Shown here in pieces: positions 1 through 7,063 of a stretch of DNA of 64,000 nt (position 1 is its first letter; every line of letters starts with the position of its first letter). This DNA comes from Chloracidobacterium sp. N. Its GTDB lineage: Bacteria; Acidobacteriota; Blastocatellia; Chloracidobacteriales; Chloracidobacteriaceae. The translations under genes and the position numbers were made by a program. Under the pieces are notes generated by a model. That model was not told the origin of the DNA. It searched no databases and saw only the letters and a list, made by a program, of their open reading frames with translations. The stretch lies in contig NZ_CP072643.1 in assembly GCF_018304765.1 (NCBI RefSeq), positions 744,001 to 808,000 on the forward strand, given 5' to 3'.

Positions 1-2
1 TC

Positions 3-413
3 CCGGCCACCGAAGCCTCGGAAGCCCCTTCGGCATCACCGGAGCAAGGTATTTCCGGGCATGGTGAACTGATTCTCGTGGCGGATGCCGAAGCTTCCAC
101 CCTCGACCTGCTGCGTACGGTTCTGGAAGCCAACGGCTACACGGTCATCACGGCGCGCGACGACACCGAACTGGCCGCCGGTTTGGCCCAGCGCCCGGCA
201 GCAGCCATTATTGACGCGGCCCTGCCAACCGTTGTGCAGAGCAGCCCGGTATTCGCGTCGCTGTCAACGGATTTGCCGCTCATTGGGGTTTGTGGCGAAG
301 ATGCCGAAACCTGCCGCCACCGGGTGGAGCACCTGCCGGTTCGGGTCTGGCTCAGCAAGCCGTTTACAGCCTCGCAGGTGCTCCAGGCGCTGCGTGAAGT
401 CCTGAAGGCGTAG
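3..413 (+). CDS. C-terminal receiver (REC) domain of a response-regulator or hybrid-kinase protein, 5' partial
   Basis: The frame is open from base 3, so the gene starts before the window and only its C-terminal part is seen. After a Pro/Ser/Glu-rich linker, GELILVADAEA starts a receiver fold: acidic beta-1 site, beta-3 aspartate in AAIIDAALP as phosphoacceptor, and the switch lysine in VWLSKPF near the end. The beta-1 acidic pair reads D-A-E rather than D-D/E, so metal binding may be weakened. A receiver after a linker at the very end of a protein is typical of hybrid histidine kinases, but the kinase part is not visible. An internal GTG at 78 could be mistaken for the start. It converges on the initiator gene at 487. 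Confidence 0.75.
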   Translation, partial: PATEASEAPSASPEQGISGHGELILVADAEASTLDLLRTVLEANGYTVITARDDTELAAGLAQRPAAAIIDAALPTVVQSSPVFASLSTDLPLIGVCGEDAETCRHRVEHLPVRVWLSKPFTASQVLQALREVLKA

Positions 414-486
414 TGAAGCGTAGGCTCTTGCGCCGAAGTTGCCCTGCGGACGCTGCGCGGGACGGACATGGGGGGGCAGTGGGGAG

Positions 487-2160
487 TCAGTCCGGTGTCG
501 TCGGGGGGTGCATCAGTTCGTTGAGTTCCACGCCGCGCGCGGCGCACCAGGCGGCAAAGGATTCGACCTGGGCCTCGGCCAGCTTGCGCCCGACCAGCCG
601 GCGCAGGTGTTCATCCAGCACATCCGGTTCCCACCGGGCGTAGATTTTCCGCCGGTCCGAAGCCAGCAGTTCCTCCCGCTCACGCGCCACCAGTTCCCTG
701 AGTTCGGATTTCCTGAGCTGGGACAGCAGGGCCTCGCCCGTCCGTTCGAGGTGTTCGAGGTAGCCGAGTTCGAGTTCCTGCATCCGCTCCTGGGAAGGCG
801 TAGAAAAGAGCGGAACCGCCTCATGGCTATCCATACCCTCCCCGGTGCTTTCCGACGCCTCAGCGGGCTTCTCAGCGCGAGCACGGGGCATTTTGGCAGA
901 TGACCGTCGTCGTTTGGGAGGCAGCTTGGGCAGGGCTTCCTGGCCGTTGACGATCAGGGTGTAGAGCAGTCCGCCCGGATTGGCGAGGTCGCGCTGGCGG
1001 TATTGCCGGTCAAACGTGGCGAGGGCCTGCTCGATGGTTTCCAGCTTGCCCTGCAGCTCGAAGCTTTCCACGAGCTTCTTGGCGACCGACCCGATCATGC
1101 CGCGCGCCGTGAGCTGCCCTTCCAGATGGAGCGCCACGTCGCGGACGGCGCGTTCTTCGGGCGACAGGTCATCGTCGCACATGGCATCCATCACGTCGTA
1201 GATGGGCAGGGCCATCTGCTGGATGCGCGCTCCGAAGTCGAGGTTCTTGCGGAAGTGGATGGTTTCCTCCGTCAGCGTCCATTCAACGAGGAACTGCTTG
1301 GCCACCAGCTCGTTCAGGGCGGGTTCGAGGCGCTGCATAATCTGTGAGACGTAGGTCATCTCGCGGGACATGCCGACGTGTTCAAAGGCCAGCTTGCGCA
1401 CGTTGATGACGAAGTAATCGGAGCTGCCGAACTTCTTGTCGAGGTAACGGAACAGCCGCTTGGCGATGGGCGAGGTCAGGTTGAAGTAAAAATCCGCATC
1501 CAGCTTTTTGAAGAGCTTTTCGCTCAGGCTCTGGGCCACGCGGTCGCTCCACATCACGTAGCTTTTGGCACCGGTGCGCTTGCCTGCCCCCTCATCAAAA
1601 ATCTTGAACTCCTGGATGATGCTCATCCCGACATCCACCAGGCGTCCCGTGTGGCGGTCCACGTAGGCATTCTTGGCTTCGATGCGCACGGCGGCGAGTT
1701 TCCGCAGGGAACTTTCGAGCCGTTCGTAGTGCTTGGCGTTCATCGGCCACCCCAGCCGGCGGATGAGGTCGTAGCGGCTGAAGTACACTTTCTTCTGCGC
1801 GCCCTGTTCATACGAAAGCTCCATCAGGGCCACGTACACATCTTCGTCCGTCGTGCTGGGCAGGCCCTCGATGGGGTGGGGCATGACGGTCCACACCCGC
1901 TGGATTTCACGGCCGTTCGAGGTGATGTGCTCGGTGAAGGTCAGGTAGTTCTTGCTTTTCTGGGCGCGCTTGTCGAGGACGGCAATCGGGAAGACCGCCA
2001 GGTTGAACTCATCCTGGGCGATACGGATGACCTCGGGCTTTTCGGCGTCATCCCCTTCGACTGCGGTGGCTGCCGCAGCGGAGGCTGCTCCGGCGGCGGT
2101 GGGGGTTCCCTCCGGTGTGTCCGTCTCACGTTTCTTCCGGCGGCCGCGTTTCTCTGCCAT
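487..2160 (-). CDS. repA: Replication initiator protein, RPA family (PF10134-like)
   Basis: The product is about 557 aa. It has a low-complexity basic then Ala-rich N-terminus (MAEKRGRRKKRE), followed by an initiator core from about residue 45 to 330 (FPIAVLDKRAQKSKNYLTF, YFSRYDLIRRLGWP, FYFNLTSPIAKRLFRYLDKK) that I recognise as the RPA plasmid-initiator family with winged-helix DNA binding. The C-terminal third is basic and Glu-rich and of unknown role. I chose ATG 2160 because AGGAG lies 10 nt upstream; the same frame runs on upstream without further family-like sequence. An iteron array follows immediately upstream (2445-2987), as expected for an initiator that binds iterons and represses its own promoter. 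Its place in a chromosome-like gene set suggests a secondary chromosome or megaplasmid. Confidence 0.88.
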   Translation of the reverse strand: MAEKRGRRKKRETDTPEGTPTAAGAASAAAATAVEGDDAEKPEVIRIAQDEFNLAVFPIAVLDKRAQKSKNYLTFTEHITSNGREIQRVWTVMPHPIEGLPSTTDEDVYVALMELSYEQGAQKKVYFSRYDLIRRLGWPMNAKHYERLESSLRKLAAVRIEAKNAYVDRHTGRLVDVGMSIIQEFKIFDEGAGKRTGAKSYVMWSDRVAQSLSEKLFKKLDADFYFNLTSPIAKRLFRYLDKKFGSSDYFVINVRKLAFEHVGMSREMTYVSQIMQRLEPALNELVAKQFLVEWTLTEETIHFRKNLDFGARIQQMALPIYDVMDAMCDDDLSPEERAVRDVALHLEGQLTARGMIGSVAKKLVESFELQGKLETIEQALATFDRQYRQRDLANPGGLLYTLIVNGQEALPKLPPKRRRSSAKMPRARAEKPAEASESTGEGMDSHEAVPLFSTPSQERMQELELGYLEHLERTGEALLSQLRKSELRELVAREREELLASDRRKIYARWEPDVLDEHLRRLVGRKLAEAQVESFAAWCAARGVELNELMHPPTTPD

Positions 2161-2273
2161 GGTGGGCGTTCTCCTGGCTTGTTCCAGTCCTCGCCTCCCA
2201 ACCCGATGGCGGGATTGGGCAGGGGCATTTCCGTCCCACGGGCCGGAGCTTCGAGGCTGTTGGCAATGACGAC

Positions 2274-2279
2274 AGTATA
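2274..2279 (-). promoter_or_regulatory. Candidate -10 box of the initiator gene
   Basis: On the minus strand this reads TATACT, about 115 nt before the chosen initiator start. No convincing -35 hexamer sits at 16-18 nt, so the call is weak. A promoter between the iterons and the gene is expected from related replicons. Confidence 0.25.
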
Positions 2280-2444
2280 AAACGGCGGTGCCGTCCACGC
2301 TATCGTTACGCCTTCGTCGCGGGCGGCGCGGCGGCACGCCGGGTCAAAGGTTGGGATGCCCTTTAATTCATCATCATCAATTATCATTAATTAGTTAATG
2401 ACGCCCAAAAGTCTTTTGTTTTCAATAGCTTACGGGCGAATTTT

Positions 2445-2613
2445 TATGTCAAAGGTCAATAGTGCCTCAACCTTGACCTTTGACATAAGAGCCAAAAAAG
2501 GGCCTTTTTTACGTCAAAGGTCAATAGTTTTATGTCAAAGGTCAATAGCGTTTACGTCAAAGGTCAATAGTTTTTATGTCAAAGGTCAATAGTTTTACGT
2601 CAAAGGTCAATAG
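2445..2613 (+). repeat. Origin iteron cluster A (six direct copies plus one inverted)
   Basis: The 18-bp unit is TAYGTCAAAGGTCAATAG. Direct copies start at 2445, 2510, 2531, 2553, 2575 and 2596. The last five are spaced 21-22 bp, close to two helical turns, so initiators would bind one face of the DNA. A copy in opposite orientation lies at 2470-2487 (TTGACCTTTGACATA). The unit is the presumed binding site of the adjacent initiator. Confidence 0.92.
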
Positions 2614-2723
2614 CGCCGCGCAACGTTCGAGTCAAACCGACGCAAAAATGGCGGAAATTATGCCAACCACAAGATATTGTGGTGCACAAACGGGCGGATA
2701 GTGTTCATCTGAGGGTGTTTTCT

Positions 2724-2848
2724 TACGTCAAAGGTCAATAGTCTTACGTCAAGGGTCAATAGTTTTATGTCAAGGGTCAATAGTTTTATGTCAAGGGTCA
2801 ATAGTTTTTATGTCAAAGGTCAATAGTCTTTATGTCAAAGGTCAATAG
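2724..2848 (+). repeat. Origin iteron cluster B (six direct copies)
   Basis: Direct copies start at 2724, 2745, 2766, 2787, 2809 and 2831, again 21-22 bp apart. The three copies at 2745, 2766 and 2787 carry CAAGGG instead of CAAAGG, a one-base variant that may differ in affinity. A 110-bp spacer separates this cluster from cluster A. Confidence 0.92.
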
Positions 2849-2901
2849 CCACAAGATATGGGTTTGACAACGGCTGTGCACGGTGCAACATGGCTGCGGA
2901 G

Positions 2902-2910
2902 TGTGGATTA
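2902..2910 (+). promoter_or_regulatory. DnaA-box-like site
   Basis: TGTGGATTA differs at one base from the DnaA consensus TGTGGATAA. It sits 54 bp beyond the last regularly spaced iteron. Iteron origins often need host DnaA, which fits, but a single 8/9 match is modest evidence. Confidence 0.45.
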
Positions 2911-2969
2911 CCGGGGTGGGCTTCAAGTCGTACGTTGACTGGATTCCGGCGTGGGCTGGACCGGCGTTT

Positions 2970-2987
2970 TACGTCAAAGGTCAATAT
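2970..2987 (+). repeat. Outlying origin iteron
   Basis: TACGTCAAAGGTCAATAT matches the unit except for the last base. It lies 122 bp beyond cluster B and 146 bp before the phosphodiesterase start. The same 18 bases, within a 21-bp identity, recur inside a gene at 20229-20249. Confidence 0.85.
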
Positions 2988-3132
2988 GGGGAGCTTGGCG
3001 ATGCTCCCTGATGGGTGGGGGACGGCGGGGACACGGGACGCCTCGGCCGGAATGACCTTGTGGGGCAGGTTCGGCTGCCGTTCTACAACTGGGATGTGGT
3101 GGTTGGTGGCGGATGCCAAGGAGGAATGTGAC

Positions 3133-3894
3133 ATGCGTGTGCGGGTGTTGCCGAGCCTGACGGACCCACGGAGTCAGTTGCTGATTACGTTCGTCGTCAA
3201 CGACTGCGTGGCAATTGATGCCGGGGCCCTGGCTTTCCATCTGACGGGGGAAGCCCTGTTGTCGGTGCAGGACATCGTGTTGACGCATGTCCATCTGGAC
3301 CACATTGCTTCCCTGCCGTTCATTTTCTCGGAGATGTTTGCCAGCATTCGGACACCGGTGCGCATTCACGCCACGGCAGCCGACATCGAGCGGTTGCGCC
3401 GCCACATCTTCAACGATGTCATCTGGCCGGACTTCACCCGCCTGCGGAATGCGCATGGCGAGTTGCTGACCTTCGTGCCGTTCACCTGGCGGGAGCCGTT
3501 CAGGGTGGCCGGGTTGCGGCTGACGGCGATTCCGGTGACACACACGGTGGAAACGGCTGGTCTCATCATTGAGGATGGGCAGGGGCGGTGTGTTGCGTTT
3601 ACCTCCGACACCGGCGTGACGGATGAATTCTGGGAAGCTCTCAATGCCCTGCCGCGGCTGGACGCTGTTTTTGTGGATGTTGCCTTTGACAACGCCAATG
3701 AGGTCGTGGCGAAGGCTTCATGTCATCTCTCGCCCCGCCTGCTGGTTGGCGAGTTGGCGAAGTTGCGGCGTCCCTCGCAGGTGCTGGCTGTGAATCTGAA
3801 ACCTTTCTGCCGTGAGCAGGTACAGGATGAAGTCCGGGCGCTCGCGCTCCCCAACGTACGGGTGGCGGAACTCGACATGGACTATACCTGGTAG
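3133..3894 (+). CDS. MBL-fold class II 3',5'-cyclic-nucleotide phosphodiesterase
   Basis: The product is 253 aa with the metallo-beta-lactamase metal motif THVHLDH at about residue 54, a later His in TAIPVTHTVE and an Asp in FTSDTG. IRTPVRIHATAADIERL and HIFNDVIWPDF are typical of class II cAMP phosphodiesterases rather than of glyoxalase-type MBL enzymes. It is predicted to hydrolyse cAMP or cGMP. ATG 3133 follows AAGGAGG at 7-8 nt spacing; the frame is open further upstream into the origin but without an equally good start. A nucleotide cyclase follows 89 bp downstream on the same strand, so making and breaking of the messenger are probably co-expressed. Confidence 0.8.
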   Translation: MRVRVLPSLTDPRSQLLITFVVNDCVAIDAGALAFHLTGEALLSVQDIVLTHVHLDHIASLPFIFSEMFASIRTPVRIHATAADIERLRRHIFNDVIWPDFTRLRNAHGELLTFVPFTWREPFRVAGLRLTAIPVTHTVETAGLIIEDGQGRCVAFTSDTGVTDEFWEALNALPRLDAVFVDVAFDNANEVVAKASCHLSPRLLVGELAKLRRPSQVLAVNLKPFCREQVQDEVRALALPNVRVAELDMDYTW

Positions 3895-3983
3895 GGGGCG
3901 CTGGGACGGCTGAGGTGGTGGTGGCACGTTTCGGCGGTGGTGCTGCGGAGGATGACGCACCCGGGAAGAGAAGGTTTGAGCCT

Positions 3984-6071
3984 ATGGAGTTTCCCAAACT
4001 GGTTGTGACGGGGCCAACGGCGAATGAGCGTGTGGACGAATGCCGGAAGTTTCCGCTGGTGATTGGGCGCGCCACCACCAGTGATGTCATTGTCGCGGAT
4101 GAGCGGGCGTCCCGTTCGCACGCCAGGATTGAAGCCTTACCGGATGGGAACTACGAGTTGGTTGATCTGGGCAGCCGGAACGGCACGCTTCTCAATGGCA
4201 AGCTGGTGACGCGGCCGGTCTCTCTGAAGGATGGCGACAGCATTGGCATTGGCAGTCATACGTTGGTATTTCGGCTGCCGGCGCCGCCGGTGAACATTCG
4301 TTATGACGACACACCGATTACCGGGACGGTCCGCTTGCAGAAGGCGGCGGCACTGCTGGCGCTGGGGCGTTCGGGGGAGGTGACGGGGAAGCCGTCGAGC
4401 AGTTTCCGGGCCGTGGCACCGCCGCCCGCGCAGAGCATTCCGGTCAGCGCCGAAGAACTGCACCTTTTGAAAAAGCGCAGCCAGATTCTCAGTCTCTTTT
4501 ACGACTTCAACAAACGGGTTGCGCGCGAGTTTGACAAAGCGGCCATCTATGCCGAGGTTGCCCGGCAGGTTTTTGAAATCTCGAATGCGGGGCGGCTGCT
4601 GATTGGCAAGCGGGGGTTGGATGATCAGCCGATGATTGAGTGGGCCACATACCGCGATGACGTCACGCGTGCGGCTTACGGGAAGATGCCTGTCAGCCGC
4701 AGTGTGATTCGGAAGGTGATGCAGGAGCGGGTTTCACTGCTGAGCCGGGACATGACGGACGTCAAGGGCACGGCCATTCTGGGCATCCAGTCTCTGATGT
4801 GTGTGCCGATGCTCGGTCAGGAAGAGGGTCCGCTGGGTGTGATTTATGCCGACAGTTTGCATCGGGATGGTTTTACGGAAGACGATGTGGATTACCTGAC
4901 GGGTTTGGCTTCGACGGTGGCACTGACGTTGGAGAGCCTCATGGCCCATGAACGTCTCCTGCATGAAGAAGCCGCGCGAACGGCTTACCGGCGCTTTCTG
5001 CCGCCGCACGTTGTCGATCAGATTATGAAGGACCCGGACAGCCTGCAACTTGGCGGCACAAACCAGGTGGTGACGACGCTGTTTGCAGACATCCGGGGTT
5101 TCACCACGCTTTCCGAGCGCAAGTCGCCGCAGGAAATCGTTGCCATTTTGAACAACTACTTTGAACGGGCGGCGACGGCCATTTTTCGGCACGGGGGGTC
5201 GCTCGACAAGTTCATTGGCGACGGCATCATGGCGTTATTTGGGGCGCCTCAGCCCAGTGAGCGTGACCCAATCAATGCTGTCCAAGCGGCGATTGCCCTG
5301 CAGGAAGTCATCGAGCAGGTCAATGCCGACCTAAAAGCTAGGGGATCAGACCTGCGGTTGAGTATTGGCATCGGCATCAACACCGGGGAGGTGACGGCGG
5401 GTTACATTGGTTCCCGCCAGCGTACGGATTACACCGTCATTGGAGATGCCGTGAACCTGGCGGCGCGGTTGGAGTCCAATGCCAAACCGGGTGAAATCCT
5501 GATTGGGGAGACAACCGCCCAGTGTTTGAAGGCGTTGCTTCAGACCGGTTTTGAGTTTGGGGAAGAGGAACGGGAGTTTGCTTTTGTTCCGCTGGGTGGT
5601 TTGAAGGTCAAGGGAAAGCTGCGGGAGGTCAACGTGTATCGCCTTTTGTGGGGCGAGGAACTCGTTTCAGCGAAAGGTGAGGTGGACAAGCGGGGCGATG
5701 GCGATGGCGAACACACGTTTTTTCACAGCACGGCAAAAAACCTGGTGTTTGTGGAACATGAGACACTTTTGCGGCCCCGTCAGGGGTGGGCGACAGTGCG
5801 GCGTGAACCGCGCCGGAAGCTTACGGTCCGGGTGGTTGTTGCTGGAACGGACCTCAGCGGCCGGTCTTTTGAGCAGGAAACGGAGACGGTGGATGTCAGC
5901 CAGTCAGGTGCCTGTGTTCGGCTGGCGCAGCCGATGGCCATTCCATCACCGCTCACCGTTTCGGTGCCGGATTATGGTTGGCGTGGAGAGGCGATTGTAC
6001 GGACGATTGCCCGGGATGAACAGGGGTATCTGACCGGCATCGAGATTATCGGCCAGGCCCCGCACTGGTAG
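3984..6071 (+). CDS. FHA-GAF-class III nucleotide cyclase-PilZ multidomain protein
   Basis: The product is about 695 aa. An FHA domain (residues 23-98; GRATTSDV, SRSHARIE, DLGSRNGT) reads phosphothreonine. A GAF-like sensor spans roughly 165-330. The class III cyclase domain (about 365-545) carries both metal aspartates (LFADIRGFT, FIGDGIMALFG) and TVIGDAVNLAARLES. A C-terminal PilZ-like domain (about 600-695) has RREPRRK and DVSQSGACV, the arginine and D/NxSxxG elements that bind c-di-GMP. The enzyme could thus couple kinase signalling and c-di-GMP to cAMP output. ATG 3984 follows AGAAGG; a GTG at 3915 would add 23 low-complexity residues. A terminator built from a CRISPR-repeat relic lies just downstream. 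Confidence 0.85.
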   Translation: MEFPKLVVTGPTANERVDECRKFPLVIGRATTSDVIVADERASRSHARIEALPDGNYELVDLGSRNGTLLNGKLVTRPVSLKDGDSIGIGSHTLVFRLPAPPVNIRYDDTPITGTVRLQKAAALLALGRSGEVTGKPSSSFRAVAPPPAQSIPVSAEELHLLKKRSQILSLFYDFNKRVAREFDKAAIYAEVARQVFEISNAGRLLIGKRGLDDQPMIEWATYRDDVTRAAYGKMPVSRSVIRKVMQERVSLLSRDMTDVKGTAILGIQSLMCVPMLGQEEGPLGVIYADSLHRDGFTEDDVDYLTGLASTVALTLESLMAHERLLHEEAARTAYRRFLPPHVVDQIMKDPDSLQLGGTNQVVTTLFADIRGFTTLSERKSPQEIVAILNNYFERAATAIFRHGGSLDKFIGDGIMALFGAPQPSERDPINAVQAAIALQEVIEQVNADLKARGSDLRLSIGIGINTGEVTAGYIGSRQRTDYTVIGDAVNLAARLESNAKPGEILIGETTAQCLKALLQTGFEFGEEEREFAFVPLGGLKVKGKLREVNVYRLLWGEELVSAKGEVDKRGDGDGEHTFFHSTAKNLVFVEHETLLRPRQGWATVRREPRRKLTVRVVVAGTDLSGRSFEQETETVDVSQSGACVRLAQPMAIPSPLTVSVPDYGWRGEAIVRTIARDEQGYLTGIEIIGQAPHW

Positions 6072-6101
6072 GGGTTGGACGTTCTCGTAAACTCCTGCTT
6101 T

Positions 6102-6148
6102 GCTCCATTGAAGCCTTGCAAAGGTTTCAATGGAGCTGCTTTTTTTTC
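6102..6148 (+). terminator. Intrinsic terminator of the cyclase gene, built on a degenerate CRISPR repeat
   Basis: GCTCCATTGAA (6102-6112) pairs with TTCAATGGAGC (6126-6136), and an inner CCTT/AAGG stem extends the hairpin. A run of eight T follows after TGC. The right arm and T-run belong to the first, decayed CRISPR repeat (6124-6160), and the left arm is an inverted fragment of the same repeat. Confidence 0.65.
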
Positions 6149-6527
6149 AAAGCGGAAAACGGGGTAGGAAATAGCGGACAGGGGGTAGGAAATAGTGGAG
6201 CTTCGATAGGGCTGCTTTTTTCAAAGCGGAAAACTATTTTCTATTCCCTGTCCACTATCTGCTATGTCCGCGCTTCAATGGAGCCGCTTTTTTTCAAAGC
6301 GGAAAACGTTCGGGCGCAGGAGGCCGGATTATATCCGGCAGAAGGCTTCAATGGAGCCGCTTTTTTTCAAAGCGGAAAACTCGTGTCATGGGTCTTGAAA
6401 AAGACCCCTTGAATTGCTTCAATGGAGCCGCTTTTTTTCAAAGCGGAAAACTACCCGCGTCAGAGGTGCGCGTCCTCTGACGCGCACTCCGCTTCAATGG
6501 AGCCGCTTTTTTTTCAAAGCGGAAAAC
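6124..6527 (-). CRISPR. Short type I-G CRISPR array, six repeats and five spacers
   Basis: Repeats lie at 6124-6160, 6200-6234, 6272-6307, 6345-6380, 6416-6451 and 6491-6527 (35-37 bp). On the plus strand they begin GCTTCAATGGAGCCGC and end AAAGCGGAAAAC, with a CCGCTTT/AAAGCGG stem. Read on the minus strand they end in ATTGAAGC, the usual crRNA 5' handle, so transcription is probably leftward from the cas2 side. The first two repeats are degenerate, which marks 6124 as the old trailer end and agrees with that direction. Spacers are 6161-6199, 6235-6271, 6308-6344, 6381-6415 and 6452-6490; their odd composition is described in the findings. Confidence 0.93.
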
Positions 6528-6588
6528 CGCACTCTCACAAGTCCCTTGCTTTCAAAGACCTGCAGGGTATCTTGCGAGCGGCGGAGAG

Positions 6589-6618
6589 TTTGTACCCACG
6601 AAACCCGGATCGCGTCAA
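6589..6618 (-). promoter_or_regulatory. Candidate CRISPR leader promoter
   Basis: Between cas2 and the leader-end repeat, the minus strand reads TTGACG (6618-6613), then 18 nt, then TACAAA (6594-6589). This would start transcription about 55-60 nt before the first repeat of the leftward array. The leader interval 6528-6739 has no gene and holds two copies of TGCGAGCGGC, near 6573 and 6660. Confidence 0.4.
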
Positions 6619-6739
6619 CCCTGTTTTTGTAAACTCAAGCCACATAAGCCCCTAAGTCCTGCGAGCGGCTCCCGCACCACACGGCACCACCCCGCCTCTC
6701 GCACAGACCCCACACGTCACCACTCTAAGCCAATGAACG

Positions 6740-7036
6740 CTATACAACAACCGTGATGCGCTCCGTCGGCGCCACTTCCAAAGGCTTCCCAAGCGCCTCG
6801 ATGCAAGTCCGGCCACGCCCGTCCACCGGACCAACATCCACCAGCATAATCCGATCCTCACGCTGGTTGATTACTTCGGTCACCGCCATCAACAACAGGA
6901 CACGCTCCGTCGCCGACAAATCACACCGAAAAACCGAATACTGCAAGGGATCGCCAAATCCACGCATAATCCGATAGACCTGACGCCACCGCTTCGGATT
7001 GGCAATGTCATAGCAAACAATGTACCGACTCCGCAT
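6740..7036 (-). CDS. cas2: CRISPR-associated endoribonuclease/adaptation protein Cas2
   Basis: The product is 98 aa, normal for Cas2. It opens MRSRYIVCYDI with the metal-site aspartate at the end of beta-1, and YRIMRGFGDPLQYSVFRC is the usual second segment. Cas2 bridges Cas1 dimers during spacer acquisition. ATG 7036 follows AGGAGAGGG at a good distance, so the 8 upstream in-frame codons are probably not used. It lies 27 bp downstream of cas4-cas1 and immediately before the array. Confidence 0.93.
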   Translation of the reverse strand: MRSRYIVCYDIANPKRWRQVYRIMRGFGDPLQYSVFRCDLSATERVLLLMAVTEVINQREDRIMLVDVGPVDGRGRTCIEALGKPLEVAPTERITVVV

Positions 7037-7063
7037 CGAACCCTCTCCTGGTTTTTCCACCCG

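Larger units (their letters stand above)
2362..2987. other. Replication origin of an iteron-type replicon
   Basis: This non-coding stretch between the initiator and the phosphodiesterase gene holds an AT-rich segment (2362-2444, including ATTAATTAGTTAAT, a candidate unwinding element), two iteron clusters, one outlying iteron, one inverted iteron and a DnaA-box-like site. The whole interval from 2161 to 3132 has no gene I can support. The combination next to an RPA-family initiator is what defines iteron origins in plasmids and secondary chromosomes. Confidence 0.85.

Noticed and set aside
1378-2280. Long plus-strand frame opposite the initiator gene
   Set aside because: It is a shadow of the initiator coding sequence; composition and translated repeats show no family-like features, and the minus frame has a good Shine-Dalgarno and recognisable initiator motifs.
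2835-3134. Minus-strand frame across the last iterons
   Set aside because: It reads ILTFDVK from the iteron but has no Shine-Dalgarno or family resemblance, and covers the origin.
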